A stretch of DNA of 64,000 nt, taken from assembly GCF_000739815.1 (NCBI RefSeq), contig NZ_BBJJ01000029.1:30061-94060 (forward strand), read 5' to 3'. Under the pieces are notes generated by a model that worked only from the letters and a program-made list of their open reading frames with translations, did no database searches and was not told where the DNA came from. The first letter of the stretch is position 1; each line of letters begins with the position of its first letter. Origin of the DNA: Paraburkholderia mimosarum LMG 23256 = NBRC 106338 (GTDB taxonomy: Bacteria; Pseudomonadota; Gammaproteobacteria; Burkholderiales; Burkholderiaceae). The translations under genes were made by a program, and so were the position numbers. Shown in pieces: positions 39,811 through 49,084 of this stretch.

Positions 39811-41040
39811 TTACAGCTTGCCGTAGCTGTGCAGCCCCGAAAGGAACATGTTGACGCCAAGGAAAGCGAAGGTCGTGACGAGCAGGCCCGTGAGCGCCCA
39901 CCAGGCCGCCACGCCGCCGCGCAGGCCCTTCATGAGGCGCATGTGCAGCCAGGCTGCGTAGTTGAGCCAGACGATCAGCGCCCAGGTTTCCTTCGGATCC
40001 CAGCTCCAGTAGCCGCCCCATGCCTCTGCGGCCCACAGCGCGCCGAGAATGGTCGCGATGGTGAAGAACGCGAATCCGACGGCGATCGACTTGTACATGA
40101 CGTCGTCGAGCACCTCGAGCGTGGGCAGCCGGTCCGCCAGCACGCCGCGCTCCTTCATGATGTACGCGACGCCCACCATGGCCGAAAGCGCGAAGCTGCC
40201 ATAGCCGATGAAGTTCGCCGGCACGTGGATCTTCATCCACCAGCTCTGCAGCGCGGGCACGAGCGGCTGGATCTGCTGCGCGTCGCGCGAAATCGAGTAC
40301 CACATCAGGAAGCCTACTGCCGCGCTGATGACCAGCAGCACGAATGCGCCGAGCGCGCGCGTGTTGTAGTGCTTTTCGTAATACAGATAGAAGAGCGCCG
40401 TGATGAGGCTGAACAGCACGAACACTTCGTAGAGGTTCGAGATCGGAATGTGGCCGATGTCCGCGCCGATCAGGTAGGACTCGTACCAGCGCACCATCAT
40501 GCCGACGAAGCCCATGAGCACCGCCGCCCACGTGAGCTTCGTGCCGATCGCGCCGCCCGTGGCCGAGCGTGAGACGAGGCCGATCCAGTAGAACAGCGTG
40601 GCGAGGACGAAGAGCGCGCTCATCCACAGAATCGCCGACTGGCTCGACAGGAAATACTTGAGGAAGAAGGCCTGATCGGCGCGCGCGAGGTCGCCTTGAT
40701 AGACCTGCAGCGCAAGAAGCGAGAGCACCGCGATGCCGGCCATGAGCAGCCGCGCCGGCTTCCAGCGCCAGCCCAGCACGACGAGCGCCGGCGTCGTGCC
40801 GCACAGCACCAGCTTGTCGTAGTAGTTCATGTGCGCGTGATAGCGCGAGAGCGCGAAGCCCGCGCCCGCCACTAGCGCCAGCGCAAACAGCCAGTCGAAC
40901 ACCGAGAGGCGGCGCAGGAAGGGGCGTTCGTCGAACAGGACGTCCGCGAGCGGGTCGCGGGCACCCGAGGCATCGCGCGACGCAGCGGCGTTGGCCACAC
41001 GGCGCGCTTTCGCGGAAGGAGAAACCTGAGACAAGTCCAT
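39811..41040 (-). CDS. ccsA: Cytochrome c biogenesis protein CcsA (ResC/CcsB)
   Basis: Integral membrane half of the System II cytochrome c synthetase, 409 residues from MDLSQVSPSA. It has about eight to ten helices. The heme-handling WWD motif is WGGYWSWDPKETWALIVWL, and external histidines lie in MKIHVPANFIGYGSFALSA and AAWLHMRLMKG. It lies 60 bp downstream of resB, its partner, and ends at a strong terminator. Confidence 0.93.
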   Translation of the reverse strand: MDLSQVSPSAKARRVANAAASRDASGARDPLADVLFDERPFLRRLSVFDWLFALALVAGAGFALSRYHAHMNYYDKLVLCGTTPALVVLGWRWKPARLLMAGIAVLSLLALQVYQGDLARADQAFFLKYFLSSQSAILWMSALFVLATLFYWIGLVSRSATGGAIGTKLTWAAVLMGFVGMMVRWYESYLIGADIGHIPISNLYEVFVLFSLITALFYLYYEKHYNTRALGAFVLLVISAAVGFLMWYSISRDAQQIQPLVPALQSWWMKIHVPANFIGYGSFALSAMVGVAYIMKERGVLADRLPTLEVLDDVMYKSIAVGFAFFTIATILGALWAAEAWGGYWSWDPKETWALIVWLNYAAWLHMRLMKGLRGGVAAWWALTGLLVTTFAFLGVNMFLSGLHSYGKL

Positions 41041-41100
41041 GGGCTCACCGATGTCGATCATGAATGGCTGCCATCACGCGCCTCTATCGAGGCGCATGGA

Positions 41101-43323
41101 TCAACGCGTGCGGTCCGTGCCGCCAGCATCGCTTGTTGGGTCCGTTGCGCCAGTCTGCGGCGCCGCGCCTAGCGCACGGCCGATCGCGTCGCGGGTACGG
41201 ACGAACTCCTTCTCGAAGTCGAGGGTACGGCGGGCGGTCGACATCGCCATGATGACGTCGACGCCACGGCTCTCGCCATTGGGACCTTTCCGGTCCTTCA
41301 ACCAGAACCACAGACGCCGCTCACGGACGTAGAACATCGAGAAGATGCCGAGCACGAGGAGCAGGCTGCCAAGATACACGACTTTCTTGCCCGGCGCGCG
41401 CGTCAACTGAAATACCGAAGCTTGCACCTGCTTGAATGAATCGAGCTGTAGATAGACGGGAGATCCGTACAGGAAGCTGTCAGATATCGCGTTGATCGAA
41501 TCCTGCACGAAGCGCGCGGCGTTGGCATCCGGCTTCACGTCCGGCTCGCCGGCCTGCTCGCGCGCGAGTTGCCACAGGTCCCACGTCGCCCCTTCGAGCA
41601 TGCGTAGCAGGAGGCTTGCTGCCTTTTCCTGCTGGTCCTTCGGCACCGACTTGTCGATGAACGCCGCCACCGCCTCGAAGCCGCCCGATGCACGCCCAGC
41701 GCCTGTCTGCGGCGCATTCAGGCCGGCGAAGAGCATCAGCACGCGCCCGGCGCTGTCCTCCAGATGTTGTTCCAGCTCGCGGTTCGAAACGGGGACGGAG
41801 CGCGCCGCAAAGCGCTTCGCCGCCTCGGCGCGCAAGGCGGGATCCTCGAAAGCCGCGCGCAGCATCATCCACTCTTTTGGCGTACCCGCGGCATCGGCGG
41901 GAATACGCAGATAGCGGAACGGATCGTCGGGTTTCTCGCGCATGCCCGCGAGGAACATGCGGTCGCCGCCGCCCACGTCCACGGGCAGCATGTAGTTGTT
42001 GTACTCACGCGCCTGACCATCCTTGTCGCGCACCTTGTACTGGACCGACGGCCCGACGTTATGCAGGTCGAGCGGCCTCGAACTTTTCGCGCCGGAGCCG
42101 AGGCGCTCGTCGAAGGCTTCCTTGAGCGACCGGTGAGCCACGCCGCGCGCGTCTGTCGCCCCGCTGCCGGTCGAGATGTTTTCGACGTTGATCGCACGGA
42201 AGTCCGCGAACTCGATGGTTTGCCCATCCACGCCCGGCACTGTCTGGCCAGCGGGCACAGCAAGCGGCGCCGAATTGCCGACCGTGCCGCCAAACGGGAA
42301 GCTTTTCGCGCTCGCGCCCGACATGGGCCACGCCGTCATCGACATCTGCGAGCCGCCATCCTGGAAGCTCGACTGGTAGATCGACACGCCGTCGTACTCG
42401 AACGGTTCGTTCACCTCGATGCGCGCCGGAATGCGCTGGCCCGTCTTGTGGTCGATCACGACGATGTCGCTCGCGAAGAGCTTGGGCATGCCGGTCGAGT
42501 AGTAATCGACGATGAACTTGTTGAGCTGGATCGAGAACGGCAGGTCCTGGATCAGCGAACCGTCGGGCTGGTTGAGGATGGCCGTGGAGACATACTGGCC
42601 CTCCGGAACCCAGGCGTAGCCGCGAAAAGTCGGGTTCGATACCGAAAGCCGGTGCTCGGGCGGGATGTCGTTGATGACGGTGTTGCTACGGATAGGCGTC
42701 TTGTCGAAGAGCCACATCTGGAATTTGATCGGCAGATTGCTGTCGAGCAGGCCGCCGATGCAGATGATCACGATCGCGAGATGCGCGAAGATGTAGCCGA
42801 TCTTCGTGAGCGCGCCGCGCTTGGCGGCGATGAGGGTGGCGCCTTCCGTTTCCCGCTTAACGAAGCGGTAGCCCATGCGGCTTGCCACTTTGCCGAGTGT
42901 GGCCGCCGTTTGCTCGCGCGTGCCGCGTTCCAGCGCGAATTCGCCCTTGTGATGGAACGCGCGCAGGCTGCCTTCGCGGACCTTGTCCTTCCAGCTGCGC
43001 ATGTCCGCGAGCATCTTCGGCGCGTTGCGGATCACGCACAGCGAGACCGACACGACGAGAAAGCCGAGGATCGTCATGAACCACCACGCGCTATAGACCG
43101 TATAGAGGCTCAGCGAGCGGAAGATATCGGCCCAGAAGGGACCGAACTGGTTGACGTAGTTCGGGTAGGGGTCGTCCTGCGTGAGCACCGTGCCGACGAT
43201 GCTTGCAATGGCGAGAACGACGAGCAGTGAAATCGCGAAGCGCATCGAACTGAGCAGCTCGACGGCGCTCTTCACGGCCTGCTGGCGAACCTTCAACTCC
43301 AAACCCTGCGTGGTGACGCTCAT
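41101..43323 (-). CDS. resB: Cytochrome c biogenesis protein ResB (Ccs1)
   Basis: Partner of CcsA in System II, 740 residues, thought to hold apocytochrome c during heme ligation. Three N-terminal helices (MRFAISLLVVLAIASIVGTV, WWFMTILGFLVVSVSLCVI, TKIGYIFAHLAIVIICIGGL) precede a large periplasmic domain (about 200-670). A final helix follows (KKVVYLGSLLLVLGIFSMFY). The signature LTQDDPYPNYVNQFGPFW near the start is typical. A c4-type cytochrome gene lies immediately upstream. Confidence 0.93.
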   Translation of the reverse strand: MSVTTQGLELKVRQQAVKSAVELLSSMRFAISLLVVLAIASIVGTVLTQDDPYPNYVNQFGPFWADIFRSLSLYTVYSAWWFMTILGFLVVSVSLCVIRNAPKMLADMRSWKDKVREGSLRAFHHKGEFALERGTREQTAATLGKVASRMGYRFVKRETEGATLIAAKRGALTKIGYIFAHLAIVIICIGGLLDSNLPIKFQMWLFDKTPIRSNTVINDIPPEHRLSVSNPTFRGYAWVPEGQYVSTAILNQPDGSLIQDLPFSIQLNKFIVDYYSTGMPKLFASDIVVIDHKTGQRIPARIEVNEPFEYDGVSIYQSSFQDGGSQMSMTAWPMSGASAKSFPFGGTVGNSAPLAVPAGQTVPGVDGQTIEFADFRAINVENISTGSGATDARGVAHRSLKEAFDERLGSGAKSSRPLDLHNVGPSVQYKVRDKDGQAREYNNYMLPVDVGGGDRMFLAGMREKPDDPFRYLRIPADAAGTPKEWMMLRAAFEDPALRAEAAKRFAARSVPVSNRELEQHLEDSAGRVLMLFAGLNAPQTGAGRASGGFEAVAAFIDKSVPKDQQEKAASLLLRMLEGATWDLWQLAREQAGEPDVKPDANAARFVQDSINAISDSFLYGSPVYLQLDSFKQVQASVFQLTRAPGKKVVYLGSLLLVLGIFSMFYVRERRLWFWLKDRKGPNGESRGVDVIMAMSTARRTLDFEKEFVRTRDAIGRALGAAPQTGATDPTSDAGGTDRTR

Positions 43324-43363
43324 TCAATCTCCGCTTTGCTACGCGCGCAATCGGCGCTACAGC

Positions 43364-43412
43364 AAAAAAGGGTGCAGGCGCGCCGCCAGTGTGACGACGC
43401 CCTCACCCTTTT
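43364..43412 (-). terminator. Terminator after cytochrome c4 gene
   Basis: Stem AAAAGGGTG / CACCCTTTT continued by GGCG / CGCC, loop about 18 bases; on the minus strand it ends in six T. It lies 73 bp past the cytochrome stop and before resB, so resB probably has its own promoter or partial read-through. Confidence 0.7.
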
Positions 43413-43484
43413 CTTGTTTTTCGGCCGGCTGCACAGTCAAGCACAATCAACCGCGCGGCAAGCTCATTACCTCAATACAGAACT

Positions 43485-44159
43485 TCAGTGCAGACCAGCA
43501 GCGTAGTCGGCGACGGCCTTGATCTCGTCATCCGAGAGCCGGTGCGCGATCGCACGCATCGGATCGTTGTTGTTGCGCGTGCCCTGCTGGAAAGCGTTGA
43601 GTTGCGCCACGACATATTCCGACCACTGGCCAGACAGGCGCGGATACTGGATCGGAATACCCTGCCCCGTGGGTCCGTGGCACGCCGCGCAGGCGGGCAC
43701 ACCCTTGTCGGCGATGCCGCCGCGCCAGATCGCCTGGCCGAACGGCACGGTCTTCGCGTCATGCGCGTAGCCGGGCTTGGGTGTCTGGGAAGCGAACCAG
43801 GCTGCAACGTTGATCATATCCTGGTCTGACAGCGCAGCCGCGAAGCCGGCCATGATGGGATTCGCGCGCGCGGCCGGCTTGCCGCCGGGCTGGGCCTTGA
43901 AGTCCTTGAGTTGCTTGACGAGATACTCGGCGTGCTGGCCGGCAAGCTTGGGGTACGCGCCGCCGGCGCTGTTGCCGTCTGCCGCGTGGCAGGCCGCGCA
44001 CACCTGCGCGGCGATGGCTTGCCCCCGCGCGATGTCGGGCTTGGCCGGCGTTGCCTGGTCCGCCGCGTTAGCTTGCCCCGCCATGATGAATAGACCTGCT
44101 GTAAGACCTGCCGCTATCGCACTCTCGAACACCTTCAAGGACTTGCCCAGTCGATTCAT
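43485..44159 (-). CDS. Di-heme cytochrome c4
   Basis: Periplasmic two-domain cytochrome, 224 residues, donating electrons to terminal oxidases. The signal peptide ends in QANA near residue 32. Two heme-attachment motifs CAACH are at 54-58 and 157-161. Each is followed by a domain with a methionine ligand (ARANPIMAGFAAALS and NNDPMRAIAHRLSD). Its position upstream of the System II maturation genes fits its need for heme attachment. It is divergent from engB. Confidence 0.94.
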   Translation of the reverse strand: MNRLGKSLKVFESAIAAGLTAGLFIMAGQANAADQATPAKPDIARGQAIAAQVCAACHAADGNSAGGAYPKLAGQHAEYLVKQLKDFKAQPGGKPAARANPIMAGFAAALSDQDMINVAAWFASQTPKPGYAHDAKTVPFGQAIWRGGIADKGVPACAACHGPTGQGIPIQYPRLSGQWSEYVVAQLNAFQQGTRNNNDPMRAIAHRLSDDEIKAVADYAAGLH

Positions 44160-44396
44160 TCGCGCACCTTGTTTCGTCTTGTGGGAATCAGGTTCTGCAA
44201 TGGACGACAGCGACCGATCTACCTCGAAAGGCCCGCGCTGGCCTCACTGGTATTCAGTAAACCATCGCATTGTACAATAGCGCGCAAGGCGCCACCGCGC
44301 CAGTCGGGCCCGCCCCCGATATCCCAGATTCCTCCCGGGCGCTTCCGGGCCCGGCGGGCCGCCCGCCGCGTTGTCTCACATTGTGGTCCTTTTCCG

Positions 44397-45056
44397 ATGG
44401 CCTTCCTGCTGCATCAAGCCCGCTTCTTCACGACCGTGAACCACCTGCGCGATCTGCCCGCCACGGCGCGCCCCGAGGTGGCGTTCGCCGGCCGTTCGAA
44501 TGCCGGCAAATCCACCGCCATCAATCTGATGTGTAACCAGAAGCGGCTCGCCTTCGCCTCGAAAACGCCGGGCCGCACCCAGCACATCAACTACTTCGCG
44601 GTGGGCCCCGCCGATGAGCCGGCAGGCTATCTCGTCGATCTCCCCGGCTACGGCTATGCCGAAGTGCCGGCGGCCGCCAAGGCACACTGGGAGCAACTGC
44701 TCTCGCTCTATCTGCAAACGCGCGCGCAGCTTTCGGGGCTCGTGCTGATGATGGACGCGCGCCGTCCGCTCACCGAACTCGACCGCCGCATGGTCGAATG
44801 GTTTGCGCCGACTGGCAAACCGATCCACGCACTCCTGACGAAGTGCGACAAATTGACGCGTCAGGAAAGCGTGGTCGCGCTGCGCACGACGAACAAGGCG
44901 TTCGACGAATACCGCAAGCAAGGCTATGAAGGGAAGCTGAGCGCCCAGCTCTTTTCGGCACTCAAGCGGGTCGGACTGGACGAAGCACACGCGGTAATCG
45001 AGAGCTGGATCGTGCCGCAGGCATCGGCCGGCGAGGTTACCCCGGCGGCGGAATAA
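44397..45056 (+). CDS. engB: Ribosome biogenesis GTPase EngB (YihA/YsxC)
   Basis: Essential GTPase for large-subunit assembly, 219 residues from MAFLLHQARFF. GTPase motifs: G1 GRSNAGKST at 32-40, G2/G3 region KTPGRTQHINYF and LVDLPGYGYAEVP, G4 TKCDKL. A frame open further upstream is rejected because it is unlike the family and crosses the divergent promoter region. It stands 237 bp from the divergent cytochrome c4 start. Confidence 0.95.
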   Translation: MAFLLHQARFFTTVNHLRDLPATARPEVAFAGRSNAGKSTAINLMCNQKRLAFASKTPGRTQHINYFAVGPADEPAGYLVDLPGYGYAEVPAAAKAHWEQLLSLYLQTRAQLSGLVLMMDARRPLTELDRRMVEWFAPTGKPIHALLTKCDKLTRQESVVALRTTNKAFDEYRKQGYEGKLSAQLFSALKRVGLDEAHAVIESWIVPQASAGEVTPAAE

Positions 45057-45272
45057 CGCCGCGCGGCGCTGTCGTTTCACCCAGGCCATCGGCGCCGTCT
45101 ACACGCCTTTCTGCTGGCCTTTTCACTCGCTTTCGTCTGATATTTCGGGACGGCCGCCTGACCTTCGACGCGCAGTGTGTGCCTCTCGCTCAGGGGCCGC
45201 TCGGACTGGAACCGCCAGCGCGCTTTCCCGTATCAGAAGCGGTGCCCCGCAACGGCTGTTCAGGCCCACATA

Positions 45273-45302
45273 AAAAAACCCGCCGTAATTTCCGGCGGGT
45301 TA
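45273..45302 (-). terminator. Orphan minus-strand terminator
   Basis: Stem AACCCGCCG / CGGCGGGTT with loop of about five bases; on the minus strand it is followed by seven T, whereas the plus strand has only TTAAAC. No minus-strand gene lies upstream, since hemB is on the other strand. Confidence 0.75.
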
Positions 45303-45379
45303 AACAGCCTTATCGAAAAACGACAGGCACCCGCTCAGGGAGGAGAAGCGGGGAGCTCGGCGCCAGGCGCTTCACTCGA
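45273..45379 (-). ncRNA. Candidate small RNA with anti-Shine-Dalgarno loop
   Basis: Read on the minus strand, about 105 nt lie between a possible -10 (TATATC, 45387-45392; no good -35) and the orphan terminator. Within them CCCGCT (45347-45352 as template) and AGCGGG form a 6-bp stem whose 11-base loop reads TCTCCTCCCTG. This exposes CUCCUCCC, complementary to Shine-Dalgarno sequences. Stem-loop with a C-rich loop plus intrinsic terminator is a common sRNA design. No family is recognised and the promoter is weak. Confidence 0.35.
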
Positions 45380-45455
45380 TCGGTATGATATACCATTGTC
45401 CTGAAAAGTCTTCTGCACCTCCGGACGCCCCCTCCCGTTCAAGATATCCGACGAC

Positions 45456-46454
45456 ATGAGCTTCTACCCGCATCATCGTCCGCGCCGCATGCGACGTGAC
45501 GATTTCTCGCGCCGTCTGATGCGCGAAAACCTCCTCACCACGAACGACCTGATCTACCCCGTATTCGTCATCGCAGGCGAAAACATGCGCGAAGCCGTGC
45601 CGTCGATGCCAGGCGTCGAGCGCGTGTCGATCGACTTGCTGATGGGCGTCGCCGAGCAGTGCGTCGAACTCGGCATTCCCGTGCTCTCGCTCTTCCCCGC
45701 TGTCGATCCGGCGCTCAAGACGCCCGATGGCGTCGAGGCGACGAACCCCGATGGCGTCATTCCGCGCGCCGTGCGTGAACTGAAGAAGCGCTTCCCCGAC
45801 CTCGGCGTGCTTTGCGACGTCGCGCTCGACCCGTACACGAGCCACGGCCAGGATGGCGTGCTCGACGAAAACGGCTACGTCATCAACGACGAGACCATCG
45901 AGATCCTCGTGGCGCAGGCGCGGGCGCAGGCCGAGGCGGGCGTCGATATCGTCGCGCCTTCGGACATGATGGACGGGCGGATCGGCGCGATCCGCGAAAT
46001 GCTCGAAAGCGAGAATCACATCCATACGCGCATCATGGCCTACTCGGCCAAATATGCTTCGGCGTTCTACGGACCGTTTCGCGACGCCGTGGGCTCCGCG
46101 TCGAATCTGGGCAAGGGCAACAAGATGACTTACCAGATGGACCCGTCGAACTCCGACGAAGCACTGCGCGAAGTGCGCCTCGATATCGAGGAAGGCGCCG
46201 ACATGGTCATGGTGAAGCCGGGCATGCCCTACCTCGACATCGTGCGCCGCGTGAAGGACGAATTCCGCTTCCCGACCTACGTGTACCAGGTGAGCGGCGA
46301 GTACGCCATGCTCAAGGCAGCCGCGCAGAACGGCTGGCTCGACCACGACAAGGTGATGATGGAATCGCTGCTCGCATTCAAGCGCGCCGGCGCCGATGGC
46401 ATCCTCACGTACTTCGCGCTCGACGCTGCGCGCTTGCTGCGCGCGCAGAAGTAA
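45456..46454 (+). CDS. hemB: Delta-aminolevulinic acid dehydratase (porphobilinogen synthase)
   Basis: Condenses two ALA into porphobilinogen for heme synthesis, 332 residues. The Schiff-base lysines are in AYSAKYASAFYGP and ADMVMVKPGMPYLD. At the catalytic metal site the sequence is CDVALDPYTSHGQDGV. The three zinc-binding cysteines of zinc-type enzymes are replaced by Ala/Asp/Asp, marking the Mg-dependent Pseudomonas-like type. The Shine-Dalgarno signal is weak. Ends at a strong terminator. Confidence 0.97.
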   Translation: MSFYPHHRPRRMRRDDFSRRLMRENLLTTNDLIYPVFVIAGENMREAVPSMPGVERVSIDLLMGVAEQCVELGIPVLSLFPAVDPALKTPDGVEATNPDGVIPRAVRELKKRFPDLGVLCDVALDPYTSHGQDGVLDENGYVINDETIEILVAQARAQAEAGVDIVAPSDMMDGRIGAIREMLESENHIHTRIMAYSAKYASAFYGPFRDAVGSASNLGKGNKMTYQMDPSNSDEALREVRLDIEEGADMVMVKPGMPYLDIVRRVKDEFRFPTYVYQVSGEYAMLKAAAQNGWLDHDKVMMESLLAFKRAGADGILTYFALDAARLLRAQK

Positions 46455-46484
46455 GGGGCTCGCTCACCAGGGCATCGGTCGCAT

Positions 46485-46524
46485 GAACAAAAGGCACGTC
46501 TCCGGACGTGCCTTTTGTTTTTTC
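46485..46524 (+). terminator. Terminator after hemB
   Basis: Stem ACAAAAGGCACGTC / GACGTGCCTTTTGT with loop TCCG, followed by TTTTTT on the plus strand. The opposite strand lacks a T run of this length. Confidence 0.92.
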
Positions 46525-46562
46525 GTTGGCCATGCGATCTATCGCGCGCTGGGCACCGGTGA

Positions 46563-48530
46563 TCAGGTCGATGGCGTTGCCGGCGTTTGCTCTGCGTGCG
46601 CCGCCACGCGATCGAGTCGCGCAAGGAAGCGGTCGGCGTTCTCGTAACCGACGACGCGCAGCACTTCGTGGCCCTGCGTATCGAAGAAGATAATGCCTGG
46701 TGGTCCGAAGAGTCCGAAGCGTTTGAGCAGGGCCTGGTCGTCGGGATTGTTGGCGGTCACGTCGGCGCGCAACAGCCCTAGCTGCGCGAGGCGCGCCTGC
46801 ACTCGCGGGTCGCTGAACGTGAACTTCTCCATCTCCTTGCAACTCACGCACCAGTCGGCGTAGAAGTCGAGCATCGACGGCTTGCCCGCCGTGCTGAGCG
46901 CCGCGTCGAGTTGCGCCGGGGAGCGCACTGGCGCGAAGACCAGCGCACTCGTGTCCCTCCCGCCGGCGGCTTGCGCTGCGCCTGCCGCGGCGCCGTCGCT
47001 CACACCACCCACGCGCGCGGCGAGCACGGCAAGCGGGCGCAGCGGATCGGTCGAGCCCGCCGCGAGCCCCACGATCAGCGTGGCGGCCCAGATGGCGAAC
47101 GCCGCGCCGAGGCCGCGCCCGAGGCGCCGCCAGACGTTCGACGCGCCTGCGTTCGGCGTAAAGAGGCCGAGCGCGGCCGCCGCGAGCAGCAACCAGAGCG
47201 CGGCGAGCAGCATCTGCGCGGCCGCGCCGAGCACCGGCCAGACGATCCATAGCGCAGCGGCCAGCAGCACGACGCCGAAGAACACCTTCACGCCGTCCAT
47301 CCACGCGCCCGCGCGAGGCAGCAGCGAACCCGCGCCGAGGCCAAGGATCATCAGCGGAACGCCGAGGCCGAGGCCCATCGCGAAGAGCGCCGCACCGCCC
47401 AGTACGGCGTTGCCCGTGTGTGCGATGAAGGCCAGCACAGCGAAAAGCGGCGCGGTCATGCAAGCGCCCACCACGAGCGCGGACAGCGCGCCCATGGCGG
47501 CGACCGCGGCGAATTTGCCGCCGGATCGGCCCTGCGTGGCGCGCGAAGCGCCGTCCTGCCAGCGCTGCGGCAGCGCGACGTCGTAACCCGCGATCAACAT
47601 GACGGCGAACGCCGCGAGGAGCACCGCGAACACGCCGAGCACCCATGGATTCTGCAGCCATGCGCCAAGGCTCTGGCCGACCAGCGCAGCGGCAATGCCC
47701 AGCACCGTGTAGACGAGCGCCATGCCGAGCACGTAGACGAACGAAAGCGCGAAGCCGCGTGCGCGCGTCACGCGGGCACCCTCGCCCACGATGATCGCCG
47801 AGAGGATCGGGATCATCGGGTACGAGCAGGGCAAGAGGCTCAACACCATGCCGGCCACGAAGTACAGCCCGACGACGGCGAAGAAGCCGCCGCCTTGCAG
47901 CAGCGATTGCGCGTAGTCGGCACTCGTGGCGCGCTCATACCAGGGCTCGCCGGTATCGCCTGCTGCGAGTGCAGCGTGCGTTTGCGGCAAGGGTGCGGGC
48001 GTCGAACGCGCCGCGTCCGGCGTGGCGTTCTGGCTGCCCGTAGCGGCCTGCAAAGCGGCACCGCTCACGTGATACACGTGCTCTGCGGGCGGATAGCAGA
48101 TGCCCGCGTCGGCGCAGCCCTGCGACGTCACCGCGAGATCGAACGCGCCGCTCGCCGAGTTGACCGGCACGCGGATCGTCAACTCGCCGCGATAGGTTTC
48201 GACATTCTTCTGGAAGGTCTGATCGAACTTGACGTGGCCGGGCGGTATCTGCACGTCGCCCAGCTGCGCCGTGCCGTTGCGCACGACGAACGCGAAGCGC
48301 TCGCGGTACATGTAGTACCCGTCAGCGATCTTGAAGTGCACGTTCACGGTACCCGGCGCTTCGCTCGCGCTGAAGGTGAAGGCCTGGTCGGGCGGCAGGA
48401 AGTCATCGTCGGCTGCACACGCGAGCGACGCGCCAAACAGCATCGGCAGCAGACAGCAAACGAGTACGAGGAAGCCGGACAGCGAGGCGAACGGCGCGGC
48501 GCGCGAGCGCCGATCGAAGCGGTTAGACAT
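46563..48530 (-). CDS. dsbD: Thiol:disulfide interchange protein DsbD
   Basis: Carries electrons from cytoplasmic thioredoxin to periplasmic oxidoreductases, 655 residues from MSNRFDRRSR. After a signal peptide, the N-terminal domain has the redox pair in TSQGCADAGICYPP. The membrane domain has Cys in LSLLPCSYPM and VVGACMTAP. The C-terminal thioredoxin domain has YADWCVSCKEME. Its first codons overlap the cutA end by eight bases, a standard cutA-dsbD pair. In this window it likely supports cytochrome c and envelope thiol chemistry. Confidence 0.95.
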   Translation of the reverse strand: MSNRFDRRSRAAPFASLSGFLVLVCCLLPMLFGASLACAADDDFLPPDQAFTFSASEAPGTVNVHFKIADGYYMYRERFAFVVRNGTAQLGDVQIPPGHVKFDQTFQKNVETYRGELTIRVPVNSASGAFDLAVTSQGCADAGICYPPAEHVYHVSGAALQAATGSQNATPDAARSTPAPLPQTHAALAAGDTGEPWYERATSADYAQSLLQGGGFFAVVGLYFVAGMVLSLLPCSYPMIPILSAIIVGEGARVTRARGFALSFVYVLGMALVYTVLGIAAALVGQSLGAWLQNPWVLGVFAVLLAAFAVMLIAGYDVALPQRWQDGASRATQGRSGGKFAAVAAMGALSALVVGACMTAPLFAVLAFIAHTGNAVLGGAALFAMGLGLGVPLMILGLGAGSLLPRAGAWMDGVKVFFGVVLLAAALWIVWPVLGAAAQMLLAALWLLLAAAALGLFTPNAGASNVWRRLGRGLGAAFAIWAATLIVGLAAGSTDPLRPLAVLAARVGGVSDGAAAGAAQAAGGRDTSALVFAPVRSPAQLDAALSTAGKPSMLDFYADWCVSCKEMEKFTFSDPRVQARLAQLGLLRADVTANNPDDQALLKRFGLFGPPGIIFFDTQGHEVLRVVGYENADRFLARLDRVAAHAEQTPATPST

Positions 48531-48855
48531 GAAGGGGGCGCTGAGTCTCGGCATTGACCCATTGGCCGTAGGCGTTCGACGCCGTGGCTTGCCACGAGAG
48601 GATCTCGGGCGTCTCGTACGGATGCTGGGTCTGGATGAACTGTTCGAGCTCGGCCGCGCGGGCGAGGCTCGTCTTGAAGAGCAGCTGGATCTCGTCGCCC
48701 GACTCGAGGCTGCCCTGCCAGTGGTACTGCGAGTGCACGGCGCCGAGGCGCGTCACGCAAGCGGCAAGACGCTGCGCCAGCGCCCCTGAGGTCAGCCTTT
48801 CGGCCGTGCCCTCGTCGGGCACCGTGGTCAGCATGAGGGTCACATAGAGGGTCAC
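48523..48855 (-). CDS. cutA: Divalent-cation tolerance protein CutA
   Basis: Small trimeric CutA1 protein, 110 residues. The ferredoxin-like fold shows VTLMLTTVPDEGTAERL, AQRLAACVTRLGAVHSQYHW, ESGDEIQLLFKTSLARAAEL and QTQHPYETPEILSWQA. The GTG at 48855 is chosen since GGAG lies six bases before it and the first strand needs the residues before the internal ATG. Its exact role (metal tolerance, possibly DsbD-linked) is not settled for the family. Overlaps dsbD by eight bases. Confidence 0.9.
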   Translation of the reverse strand: MTLYVTLMLTTVPDEGTAERLTSGALAQRLAACVTRLGAVHSQYHWQGSLESGDEIQLLFKTSLARAAELEQFIQTQHPYETPEILSWQATASNAYGQWVNAETQRPLHV

Positions 48856-49016
48856 GGCGAACTCCGGCGTGGCGCCCGCGCGCAACGGCGACCGCGGGCT
48901 TCGAGGCAGAATGTAATCGTACCATCGGTGCCGACTGGCTTCTCTCGCGCACCGTGCGGCAAAAGGGGACTGCGACCGGTAAACGCGATTCCACACGCTT
49001 TAATCCGCGCCCAAAA

Positions 49017-49047
49017 ACAAAAAAGCCAGGCTAGGCCTGGCTTTTTT
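49017..49047 (-). terminator. Terminator at the end of the alpha ribosomal operon
   Basis: Stem AAAAGCCAGG / CCTGGCTTTT with loop CTAGG, flanked by A and T runs on both sides. It lies 38 bp past the rplQ stop and ends the ribosomal gene cluster. Confidence 0.92.
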
Positions 49048-49084
49048 GCACGCCGCTCGATCCGGGGACCGCGCGACTGAAAGC

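Larger units (their letters stand above)
45057..45455. other. Intergenic region engB / hemB
   Basis: A 399-bp gap between two plus-strand genes. It contains no convincing coding sequence. Unexpectedly, it holds a strong terminator oriented to the minus strand (45273-45302) and upstream of it, on that strand, a small stem-loop. Together they are annotated as a candidate small RNA. Confidence 0.6.

Noticed and set aside
45150..45275. Possible 6S RNA or other known structured RNA on the plus strand before hemB
   Set aside because: I could not align it to the 6S central-bubble pattern, and gene context does not match; nothing beyond GC-rich sequence is supported.
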